From an uncultured Halieaceae bacterium (lineage in GTDB: Bacteria; Pseudomonadota; Gammaproteobacteria; Pseudomonadales; Halieaceae), in the NCBI GenBank assembly GCA_938074045.1, contig CALJGI010000006.1, positions 1 to 64,000 of the forward strand: 64,000 nt of DNA. Direction: 5' to 3'. This document shows positions 34,022 to 42,314 of this stretch, piece after piece. The translations under genes and the position numbers were made by a program. Under the pieces are notes generated by a model. The model did no database searches. It saw only the letters and a program-made list of their open reading frames with translations, and had not been told where the DNA came from. The first letter of the stretch is position 1; each line of letters starts with the position of its first letter.

Positions 34022-36280
34022 ATGAGACAGGACACCAAGTTTACCAACCAGAATTTTCGAGTCATCGGTTCACGGGTAAATCGCCCGGATGGGATGGACA
34101 AGGTAACGGGCAGGGCTCGCTATGGTGCAGACTACGATGCCCCCGGCCAGCTGGTGGGGTTGTTTTTGCGCTCGCCGCACGCCCACGCGCGCATTGTGAG
34201 CATGGATATATCCCGGGCCGAGAAGTTGGCGGGTGTAAAGGCCATTATTACAGCAGACGATTTACCTGACCTGACAAATGGTAATCGCGAGATGCTGGAT
34301 ATCCTGGAAAACAGCATGGCCCGGGGCCGTGCGCTGTATGATGGTCACGCGGTTGCAGCTGTGGCTGCCAGTGACGTCAAAACAGCGCGTAAAGCCTTGA
34401 AGCTGATCAAGGTGGAATACGAGCAATTGCCACATGTAACTGACGTAGATGAGGCCATGCAGCCTGATGCGCCAGTGATTCATGACTGGATTTTCACTCA
34501 AGGCGTAAATCCGACTCCCAAGAAACCTTCTAACGTCTGCAATCGAACTGAAATGGGGCACGGGGATGTCGACGCCGGTTTTGCCCGGGCCGCTCATATT
34601 ATTGAGAAGAGTTATAAAACTGAACAAACCCACCAGGGCTATATAGAACCACACGCGTGCGTGGCGAGTATGGGTCCCGATGGATCAGGTGAACTCTGGG
34701 TTACCACCCAGGGACATTTTGCCTACCGTAATGTGTGTGCAGAACTGCTTGGTCTCGATATAGCCAAGCTCAAGGTTACGTCCTCTGAAATTGGCGGTGG
34801 CTTTGGCGGTAAGACCCATGTGTGGGCTGAGCCCATTGCACTGGCGCTCTCACGCAAGGCCAACCGCCCGGTGAAGGTTGTCATGACCCGTGATGAGGTC
34901 TTTCGCGCCACAGGGCCAGCTTCTTCCACCTCAATTGATGTGAAAATCGGCGTTACCAAAAAGGGTCGAATAATTGCCGCCAGCGCTGAGTTGCGCTATG
35001 CGGATGGCGCTTTTCCCGGGCCCTGGGCCATATTGGGGGCGATGACATCATTTGCCTGCTACGACCTGAAAAATGTTAAAACCGTAGGCTACGACGTCAT
35101 ATGCAACCGGCCCAAAGTAGCTGCTTACCGGGCACCCAGCGCACCGATGGCAGCCTTCGCCATTGAAAGTACGGTAGATCTCGCTGCGGCAGCGGTGGGT
35201 ATGGATGCGGTTGATTTCCGCATCAAGAACGCCGCCAAGAAAGGGACGCTGTCCTCCTATGGCGTGACTTACGGACCAATAGGTATAGGACCCACATTGG
35301 ACGCCGCCAAGAATCACCCACATATGAAGGCGAAGTTGAAGAAAAATCAGGGTCGTGGCATGGCCTGTGGATTCTGGTTCAACTTCGGTGGGCAGACTTG
35401 CAGCACCATTAACATTGCCGCTGATGGCACGGTCAATCTCAGCGTAGGCACGATTGACGTGGGTGGCTCAAGGGCTTCCCTGTCTTTGATCGCAGCTGAG
35501 GAATTGGGGATTCCCTATGAGCATGTCAAAGCGTCAGTGGCGGATACTGCCTCCCTGGGGCACAACGATATGACAGACGGAAGTAGAGGTACCTTCTCAT
35601 CTGGTATGGCTACCATCGTGGCCGCGCGTCGTGCTATTGAAGTGATGAAGGAGCGGGCGGCTGCCATGTGGGATATTCCGGTAGACAAAGTCGATTGGAA
35701 AGACGGTCACGCGGTAGCCAAGGGTAAGAAGAATAGCAAGCTGGCACCCTTAAGCCTTAAGGAAATAGCCGAGAATTCTCCGAATACCGGTGGGCCGATA
35801 GCTGGACACAATGAATTTGTTGCGGACGGCGCCGGCGTTTCCTTTGCCAGTCACCTCTGTGATGTAGAGGTGGATCCTGAGACAGGTGCAACCCGCATTG
35901 TGCGGTATACCGTTATACAGGACGCGGGTAAAGCAATACACCCGGACTATGTCGAAGGTCAGTTTCAAGGCGGAGCCGCCCAGGGTATTGGCTGGGCCCT
36001 GAATGAAGAATATATATACGGTGAAGACGGACGTCTGCAAAATCCAGGCTTTCTTGATTACCGGATTCCGGTCTGCTCGGATTTGCCTTTTATAGATACG
36101 CAGATTCTTGAAATCCCCAACCCCGACCACCCCTATGGTGTGCGGGGTGTTGGCGAAACATCCATCGTGCCGCCACTGGCAGCCATAGGCAATGCCATAT
36201 CCAACGCCGTGGGTTTGCGGATGACACACGTCCCCATGTCGCCACCTCGAATTCTCGCAGCCCTGGAGGCCGGAGAGTAG
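34022..36280 (+). CDS. Molybdenum hydroxylase, molybdopterin-binding large subunit (xanthine dehydrogenase family)
   Basis: 752 residues. Landmarks are the N-terminal RPDGMDKVTGRARYGAD, the ring near GGGFGGKTHVWAEP, and the active-site loop AYRAPSAPM. The C-terminal GVRGVGETSIVPP supplies the catalytic Glu712. The loop is neither the AYRCSFR of true CO dehydrogenase nor the FRGFG of xanthine dehydrogenase, so neither CO nor xanthine can be assumed as substrate. It hydroxylates a carbon centre, usually in an N-heterocycle or aldehyde, using water-derived oxygen. The neighbouring MoaD-like and hydantoinase-like genes suggest a nitrogen heterocycle, which is inference. Confidence 0.9.
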   Translation: MRQDTKFTNQNFRVIGSRVNRPDGMDKVTGRARYGADYDAPGQLVGLFLRSPHAHARIVSMDISRAEKLAGVKAIITADDLPDLTNGNREMLDILENSMARGRALYDGHAVAAVAASDVKTARKALKLIKVEYEQLPHVTDVDEAMQPDAPVIHDWIFTQGVNPTPKKPSNVCNRTEMGHGDVDAGFARAAHIIEKSYKTEQTHQGYIEPHACVASMGPDGSGELWVTTQGHFAYRNVCAELLGLDIAKLKVTSSEIGGGFGGKTHVWAEPIALALSRKANRPVKVVMTRDEVFRATGPASSTSIDVKIGVTKKGRIIAASAELRYADGAFPGPWAILGAMTSFACYDLKNVKTVGYDVICNRPKVAAYRAPSAPMAAFAIESTVDLAAAAVGMDAVDFRIKNAAKKGTLSSYGVTYGPIGIGPTLDAAKNHPHMKAKLKKNQGRGMACGFWFNFGGQTCSTINIAADGTVNLSVGTIDVGGSRASLSLIAAEELGIPYEHVKASVADTASLGHNDMTDGSRGTFSSGMATIVAARRAIEVMKERAAAMWDIPVDKVDWKDGHAVAKGKKNSKLAPLSLKEIAENSPNTGGPIAGHNEFVADGAGVSFASHLCDVEVDPETGATRIVRYTVIQDAGKAIHPDYVEGQFQGGAAQGIGWALNEEYIYGEDGRLQNPGFLDYRIPVCSDLPFIDTQILEIPNPDHPYGVRGVGETSIVPPLAAIGNAISNAVGLRMTHVPMSPPRILAALEAGE

Positions 36281-36290
36281 GTACTGGTGA

Positions 36291-36536
36291 ATGCGGGTTG
36301 AAATCGCGACGTCTAATCTGCGTGCAGCGGCTGATGGCTGCAGCCACGTGCACCTGGAAGCCACTAATATTCGGGGCTTGTACGCCGATCTGGTCAGGCA
36401 GTACCCGGCGTTTGAAAAGCTTGTCCGCAAGGGCATTGCCGTTGCCATCAATGGGCGCATCTTTCAGGATGACTGGACTGCTCCGATTCCGGCCGACGCA
36501 GAACTAGTGCTGCTGCCCTACATCGAGGGCGGTTGA
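36291..36536 (+). CDS. MoaD/ThiS-like ubiquitin-fold sulfur carrier
   Basis: 81 residues with the length and beta-grasp pattern of MoaD, ending precisely in Gly-Gly (PYIEGG). MoaD and ThiS carry sulfur as a C-terminal thiocarboxylate. It lies 10 bases after the large-subunit gene and 11 bases before the hydantoinase-like gene, so it belongs to this operon rather than to a general molybdopterin operon. It might supply sulfur for the molybdenum cofactor of this enzyme or serve another thio-transfer; no activating E1-like MoeB gene is in the window. Confidence 0.82.
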   Translation: MRVEIATSNLRAAADGCSHVHLEATNIRGLYADLVRQYPAFEKLVRKGIAVAINGRIFQDDWTAPIPADAELVLLPYIEGG

Positions 36537-36547
36537 TAGCCGACTCC

Positions 36548-38542
36548 ATGAGCAGATACACCATAGGCATAGATACCGGCGGAACCTATACGGACGCCAT
36601 CATTCTGGATGCGGAGGCGGGGACTGTATCGGCCTCGGCAAAAGCACTCACTACACGTGGAGATTTGTCACTGGGCGTGACGGCAGCGCTGGCTGCGGTG
36701 CTTGCGAAAGCCGGGCCCGATTTTCAGCGGGCAGAAGTGCGACATGTGTCTCTGTCGACGACTTTGGCGACCAATGCGCTGGTAGAGGGTCACGGCGCAT
36801 CCGTTACGGCGTTTTTGGTTGGCTTTGATGAAGGCATGGTGGATCGCAGTGGCATCGCACAATCGGTACCGGAGGCCAGCATCGTTCGCATCAGCGGTGG
36901 ACACGCCTACGATGGTGCAGAATTGTGCCCGCTTGATGAACATGCAGTGCTGGCAGCACTTGATGGTGATGAGGGACAGGCTTCAGGGTTCGCAGTGGCC
37001 AGTATGTACTCTGTGCGAAATCCAGCTCATGAACGTCAAGTCCAGCGCTTGGTCACAGAGCGAACCGGGCGCCCCGTAACCGTCTCCTGTGATCTATCAG
37101 ATGCGCTGCATGGTCCCCGGCGAGCCCTGACCTCGGTTTGCAACGCGCGCATTGTATCGCTCATTATGGACCTGCAGCTGTCGGTGGAAAGAGCCATGCT
37201 CGACCATGGAATACAGGCGAGATTGATGATGGTCAAGGGTGATGGCTCCCTCGCGCCCGCGGATTTGGTGGCGGCACGACCAGTGGAGACGATTCTTTCC
37301 GGGCCAGCGGCCAGCGTGATCGGGGCTGGTTTCCTGACTGGTGTAGAAAATTACGTGGTTGCGGACATGGGCGGCACCACCTTGGACGTAGCCCGTGTCC
37401 GCGACGGTTGGCCACAGTTGTGCGAGGACGGTGCCGATGTGGGCGGCTTTCGCACCCTGGTGCGCGCTGTGGATATGCAGACACTTGGCCTGGGCGGAGA
37501 CAGTCGGGTTGTCATAGGCGCTGACGGTGCGATAGGTCTTGATCGCCAGCGAGTTGTATCCCTGTCCCTACTGTGCGCGCGCTATCCGTCAGTGCTGGCG
37601 AATCTGCGCTCGGCGCTGGGTGAATCCAATGGTTGGCTGGAGTCCATCCGCTATCTACTCGTACCCGAAGGTATGGTGCCCGGGTTGCTGCCCGCCGATC
37701 TGTCCAGCGCTGATCGTGACTTTTTGTTGCGCTTAATCGAGCAAACTCCGGCTCGCTACCACGATTTCGTGGATGGCGCGGTGGAACGCGTGCGACTCTC
37801 CCGCCTGGTCAGGCGCGGATTGATTCAACTCTCGGGACTAACCCCCAGTGATGCCGCGCATGTGCTTGAAAAACAGTCTCAATGGAGCGTGGAGGGGGCG
37901 CGAATAGGCTGCGAGCTGGTCAGGCGCGGTGCCTCTCGACTTGGTGGCGGCGACTGGCATGCTCCGTTGCAGGAATTTGCGGCCCGTATCCACGAGGCGG
38001 TGGTGATCCGGGCTTCACGTGTAATTCTCAACCGCCTATCGGGGGGACGGGAGCTGGATGGCGGGTCATTAGTGGATGCGGTTATAGAGAACCGTCCCGT
38101 GGTGGGCGATCTGCGGGTTTCATTTTCGCCTTTGATACCGATTATAGCGGTGGGTGGACCAGCTGCCGTATTCTTTCCTTCTATTGGCGAGCGATTACAG
38201 GTGGAGATGCACATTCCCCAGCACTGCGATGTAGCAAATGCGGTCGGTGCCGCCGCTGGCCTGTATCGCACCCGGGTGGTGGTCGAGGTAACGCGTTGTG
38301 ACAAAAAAGGCTATGTAGTTCACACAGCGGATGGCCCTGAAACATGGGAAAACGGTCCCGACGCCTTGAGCCGGGCTCATGAATGGGCGGATACTACCGC
38401 GCGAACCCGTTTACAGGATATGGGTGGAATTGATGATCGCGTGGAAGTCAGTACCAAGAGAATTGATATTCCCGATGTAGATGCGGCGTTTAGTCTGATT
38501 TCAGCTACCATCACCGCCGAAGCCAGTGCGCGAACCCACTGA
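36548..38542 (+). CDS. Hydantoinase/oxoprolinase family protein (HyuA-like)
   Basis: About 664 residues of the hydantoinase A/5-oxoprolinase family. The ASKHA-type nucleotide site shows as IGIDTGGTYTDAIIL at the N-terminus and VADMGGTTLDVARVRDG near residue 280. TTLATNALVEG is another family landmark. These proteins use ATP to open hydantoin- or oxoproline-like lactam rings, normally with a HyuB partner, but no HyuB gene is present here. I start at the ATG at 36548; a TTG at 36533 overlapping the previous stop region is possible. Co-location with a molybdenum hydroxylase suggests hydroxylation followed by ring opening of one substrate. Confidence 0.85.
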   Translation: MSRYTIGIDTGGTYTDAIILDAEAGTVSASAKALTTRGDLSLGVTAALAAVLAKAGPDFQRAEVRHVSLSTTLATNALVEGHGASVTAFLVGFDEGMVDRSGIAQSVPEASIVRISGGHAYDGAELCPLDEHAVLAALDGDEGQASGFAVASMYSVRNPAHERQVQRLVTERTGRPVTVSCDLSDALHGPRRALTSVCNARIVSLIMDLQLSVERAMLDHGIQARLMMVKGDGSLAPADLVAARPVETILSGPAASVIGAGFLTGVENYVVADMGGTTLDVARVRDGWPQLCEDGADVGGFRTLVRAVDMQTLGLGGDSRVVIGADGAIGLDRQRVVSLSLLCARYPSVLANLRSALGESNGWLESIRYLLVPEGMVPGLLPADLSSADRDFLLRLIEQTPARYHDFVDGAVERVRLSRLVRRGLIQLSGLTPSDAAHVLEKQSQWSVEGARIGCELVRRGASRLGGGDWHAPLQEFAARIHEAVVIRASRVILNRLSGGRELDGGSLVDAVIENRPVVGDLRVSFSPLIPIIAVGGPAAVFFPSIGERLQVEMHIPQHCDVANAVGAAAGLYRTRVVVEVTRCDKKGYVVHTADGPETWENGPDALSRAHEWADTTARTRLQDMGGIDDRVEVSTKRIDIPDVDAAFSLISATITAEASARTH

Positions 38543-38645
38543 AACTGGTTTTTGCAGGGCACTATTTCACAGGGTCCGGGCTTGTGCCGATCGCCAAAAT
38601 TTCGGAAGATGACAGTGATAACATACATAAGAAGGTTGATCTCTG

Positions 38646-40973
38646 ATGACTGCTCATTTTATTTCCCCTGCTCGTAAACTAATTCTGTCCACCCTGTTTC
38701 TGGCACCGTTGTGCGCCGCGCAGTTGGAAGAGGTGATCGTTACCGCACAAAAGCGGGAACAGAACCTGCAGGATGTACCGGTCGCTGTCAGCGCCTTCAC
38801 TGGTGAGATGTTGGAGCAATCGGGTGTTCGCGATATGTTTGAGCTACAGGCGAACGCGCCCAGCCTTCGCGTTGGTCAGACCCAGAATTCCTCTACCGCC
38901 ACCTTTGGCATTCGTGGCGTGTTTACCAGCTCGCAGAATTTTGGCCTGGAGTCGTCGGTGGGGCTGTATGTCGACGGCGTGTACCGGGCACGGCAGAGTT
39001 CAATGATCAACAACCTGGTGGATGTCGCCGCGGTTGAAGTGCTGCGAGGTCCACAGGGAACCCTGTTTGGGCGTAACACACCTTCTGGAGCGGTCTCCGT
39101 AAACAGTGCGCGTCCTGATCACGAGGGCACGGGGTTTCTGCAAGTTACCGCGGGTGACTACGACCTTTTGAGCGCCCAGGGTGCCATGTCCTTCTCCGCA
39201 ATTGAAAATGAGCTGGCCTTTCGCCTGACGGGTTTCACCATGCAGCGGGACGGCTTTGTCAGTGATGTCGCGCTGGGAGAAAAAGATGCCATCCATGACC
39301 GCGATCGTTGGGGTATCAGGGCACAGGCGCTGTGGACGCCTAACGACGACGTCACGGTCAATGTCATATATGACGCATCGGAAATAGACGAAGTGTGCTG
39401 TGGCGCGGGAGTCTGGAAGAATAATTACGAGGCAGATGGCGTTCCGGGAAAATTTGGCACCGATACCATTATTGAAAATATTATTGGCGGCACGGTTCTG
39501 CAGGCGGAAGATTTTTTCGATTATGAAACGGCTACCAACTATCTGCCCGAATCCAGCAATGAAGATGAAGGAATATCCATACAGGTCGATTGGCAAACCG
39601 AGTCCTTTCTGTTTACCAGCATCACGGCCTATCGGGCCTATGAATCATTCGATAGCGTCGATTCAGACTTCACTGACACAGATGGCGTAGATCGGACCAA
39701 CGCTCAGGATCAAAGCCAGTTCTCCCAGGAATTCCGCATCAGCAATGAGTTTGATAATTGGAACTATGTCCTCGGTGCCTACTACTTTACTCAGGAACTG
39801 GACACTCTGCGCCGGACCCTGGTGGGTTCAGATACGGCGACGCTGGTATCCCTGCCACCCAATGCCTTTGTCGACGGTACTGGCTCCATGGACACCGCCT
39901 CGCAGGATCATGATAGCTACGCCGTGTTCGGGCAGTTCGACTACAATCTGACCGAATCCTTGTTGTTGACTGCTGGGTTGCGCTGGACCAGTGAAGAAAA
40001 AGACATGCAGAATATTTTCCGCGACGATGGCTCTGCCTGTAACCCCTTGGTGTGTGGCGACTTTATTTCGCCCAACTGGGGCTTCTGGTTCTTCCCGCCA
40101 CTGTCGCCCCGTCCCAATATTCAAGAAGAAATTGATGACACCCAGGTCACTGGGACCGCAAAACTCAGCTGGTTTGCCAATGATACGGTGATGTTTTACC
40201 TGTCCTACGGTACTGGATATAAGGCGGGCGGCATTAACGTAGATCGCATTGATGTAGTTATTCCCGTCGGGTTTGATGCCGAAACCTCGGAAGCTATTGA
40301 GCTGGGTATGAAGGCGGAATTTCCGGAGCAGAACCTGCGTCTGAATGTAGCCGTGCACAAGACGGACACCGAAGACCTGCAGACCATTTCGTTCCAGGGG
40401 ACTGCATTTGCCCTGCAGAATGCCGGGATAGCAGAAACCCAGGGTGTGGAGGTGGATCTATACTGGCAGGCAACTGATGCACTTAACCTGAACATCAGCT
40501 ACGCCTTTAATGAGGCGGAGTATGCCGATTTCGGCGCGGGAGATTGCTGGATTGCCACGCCATGGCATACCGGCCAGCCAGATCCTGGTGCCAATGGTGA
40601 TGGTTCCTGTAACCGCAACGGCTCAAAGATCAGCTCTAACCCTGAGAATGTGTTCGTTGTCTCCGGTAATTACGAGTTCAGAGTGGGGAGCAGTACAGCC
40701 GGATTTCTTTACGCGGACTATATCTACACTGATGAACGCATGACCGATGTGAATAATGATCCACTTAAGCTTGATGGCTCATATGAAATTATCAATCTGC
40801 GTGCAGGTCTGATCTTTGAAAATCATGACATCACCCTGACCGCCTGGGGACGCAACGTTAACGAAGAGGAATGGACGGGTACCATCGCCGATGGCGTGGC
40901 GCAGGATGGCAGATTGATTGCCTACTACACCGATCCAATGACCTGGGGTGTGACGCTGCGTAAGAACTGGTAA
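38646..40973 (+). CDS. TonB-dependent outer-membrane receptor
   Basis: 775 residues. Signal peptide about 1-25 (ending near CAAQ), then the TonB box region (LEEVIVTAQKREQ), the plug domain (LRGPQGTLFGRNT) and a beta barrel ending in aromatic-terminated strands (TLRKNW). AGAAGG precedes the ATG by about 10 bases. The pattern is of the catabolic TonB receptors common in marine gammaproteobacteria rather than a clear siderophore type. It follows the hydantoinase-like gene by 103 bases on the same strand and is a candidate importer for the substrate of the upstream cluster. Confidence 0.92.
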   Translation: MTAHFISPARKLILSTLFLAPLCAAQLEEVIVTAQKREQNLQDVPVAVSAFTGEMLEQSGVRDMFELQANAPSLRVGQTQNSSTATFGIRGVFTSSQNFGLESSVGLYVDGVYRARQSSMINNLVDVAAVEVLRGPQGTLFGRNTPSGAVSVNSARPDHEGTGFLQVTAGDYDLLSAQGAMSFSAIENELAFRLTGFTMQRDGFVSDVALGEKDAIHDRDRWGIRAQALWTPNDDVTVNVIYDASEIDEVCCGAGVWKNNYEADGVPGKFGTDTIIENIIGGTVLQAEDFFDYETATNYLPESSNEDEGISIQVDWQTESFLFTSITAYRAYESFDSVDSDFTDTDGVDRTNAQDQSQFSQEFRISNEFDNWNYVLGAYYFTQELDTLRRTLVGSDTATLVSLPPNAFVDGTGSMDTASQDHDSYAVFGQFDYNLTESLLLTAGLRWTSEEKDMQNIFRDDGSACNPLVCGDFISPNWGFWFFPPLSPRPNIQEEIDDTQVTGTAKLSWFANDTVMFYLSYGTGYKAGGINVDRIDVVIPVGFDAETSEAIELGMKAEFPEQNLRLNVAVHKTDTEDLQTISFQGTAFALQNAGIAETQGVEVDLYWQATDALNLNISYAFNEAEYADFGAGDCWIATPWHTGQPDPGANGDGSCNRNGSKISSNPENVFVVSGNYEFRVGSSTAGFLYADYIYTDERMTDVNNDPLKLDGSYEIINLRAGLIFENHDITLTAWGRNVNEEEWTGTIADGVAQDGRLIAYYTDPMTWGVTLRKNW

Positions 40974-40983
40974 GGGATTCGTT

Positions 40984-42270
40984 TTATCCTGCAGGACCGC
41001 GAATAATCAGAAAGTCAGTCAACCAACCTGGGTAGTCCAGTCGTTTGATCGCGGCGACTGTTCTGCGCAGTATTTCCTGCATCAGTTCGTCTTGTTCTGC
41101 GTTCATCGCGGCGAGCCCGACAGATGCGACCATCGTCATCCAGGTATGAAAGCTGAAACTGCGGTACTGCTCCCAGGTCGTATCAAATTCCACCGCGCTT
41201 CCGTGCAAAGCTCTGCGATCGACATAGTAAGACACCAACTCCCTCTCGTGTTGGGCCAGGACTGGCACCGGTAGAGAGTCGATCAGAAAGTACTGCACAT
41301 CGCGAATACCGTTGCCCCAGTGTACGGCCTGAAAATCAAGCATACCCATTTCATTACCATGCAAATAAAAGTTTCCCAGGTGGCTGTCGCCGTGACAGAG
41401 AGATCTCCGTTCGGCGAACCAGTGCTCTATCAGTGCCGGCCAGTGTGACATGGTAAGTCGATAAACCTCCGCCAGTTCATCGGAAATCACCCCGGGGCTG
41501 CGGCGGCGGCAGGGAGTGAGGCTCAAACTGTTGATGGCTGGCGCCACGTGGCGCATGCGTTTCCCCAGGCCCAGATGGTGGTCCAGGGGTAGCAGCGCAT
41601 GGCGCTGCGAATCGGTCCAGTTATAGTGAACAGAATGAAGCCTGGCGAAGGTGTCGAGGCATTGCCTGACCCGGTTGAGATCCGGTCCAGCGGACATATC
41701 AAAATTGGTGAACAATTCCACGGCAGGATCGCAGCGGAGGTTTTCCTGTATAAGACAAAAGCGACTGCCTCTGGCGACTGCCGCATAGGTGCGTGGCGTC
41801 ATAATTGGCAAATCCGGGGCAATGTTCCGGAAAAACGAGGTTTCCAGTTGCCAGGATTCGATTATGTTCAAAAAAAGTCGCGTGGTGAATACTGGGCTGG
41901 GGATTTTGATGAACAGGCTGTCCGGAAGATCAGGTTTTGGGTTCTCCCAATGCAGTTTCACAATCAATATGTTGCAGTTGCTGCTGATCTCGGGATTTTC
42001 AATAAGTTCAACATCGCTCAGCTGACCATCCAGTGGTAATTCGGATACGGGAAAATTTTTACAAATGCCGACGATGGTTTCAGGTGTGCAAAGCTCTTCG
42101 GGTAGCAGTGGCAGAAAGGGTTTTCTGGGCAGCCTTAGCGCGTCGATGGCTATGCAGAAGGCGGCGCCAGCGGTGGCTGACAGGAGAAACAGAACATTCG
42201 TGAGGAACATCTGAGCAGCATAGCACCGTGGGCAAGAGATGTTGTGGTATTTCAACATGGTAGATAACAT
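40984..42270 (-). CDS. CHK/aminoglycoside-phosphotransferase-like kinase with N-terminal membrane segment
   Basis: About 428 residues. The kinase part includes CHGDSHLGNFYL (catalytic loop with Asp and Asn) and MLDFQAVHWGNGIRDVQYFL (metal-binding Asp), the signature of the EcKinase/CHK and APH families that phosphorylate small alcohols. The first 45 residues contain a hydrophobic span (FLTNVLFLLSATAGAAFCIA), unusual for this family and suggesting membrane attachment. The start is uncertain: ATGs at 42270, 42258 and 42210 and a TTG at 42285 are in frame, none with a convincing ribosome site. It is divergent from the phytoene-desaturase-like gene. The substrate is unknown, possibly a sterol-like or long-chain alcohol. 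Confidence 0.78.
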   Translation of the reverse strand: MLSTMLKYHNISCPRCYAAQMFLTNVLFLLSATAGAAFCIAIDALRLPRKPFLPLLPEELCTPETIVGICKNFPVSELPLDGQLSDVELIENPEISSNCNILIVKLHWENPKPDLPDSLFIKIPSPVFTTRLFLNIIESWQLETSFFRNIAPDLPIMTPRTYAAVARGSRFCLIQENLRCDPAVELFTNFDMSAGPDLNRVRQCLDTFARLHSVHYNWTDSQRHALLPLDHHLGLGKRMRHVAPAINSLSLTPCRRRSPGVISDELAEVYRLTMSHWPALIEHWFAERRSLCHGDSHLGNFYLHGNEMGMLDFQAVHWGNGIRDVQYFLIDSLPVPVLAQHERELVSYYVDRRALHGSAVEFDTTWEQYRSFSFHTWMTMVASVGLAAMNAEQDELMQEILRRTVAAIKRLDYPGWLTDFLIIRGPAG

Positions 42271-42314
42271 ATCCCCACACCACAACCAGCAAGATTTACC
42301 CCGGGGATATCGAG

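Noticed and set aside
34022..36280. Aerobic CO dehydrogenase large subunit
   Set aside because: The active-site loop is AYRAPSAPM, not AYRCSFR, so CO oxidation is not supported.
35750..36460. Minus-strand open frame opposite the large-subunit gene
   Set aside because: It spans conserved coding sequence of the molybdenum hydroxylase and shows no recognisable domain; a codon-bias shadow.
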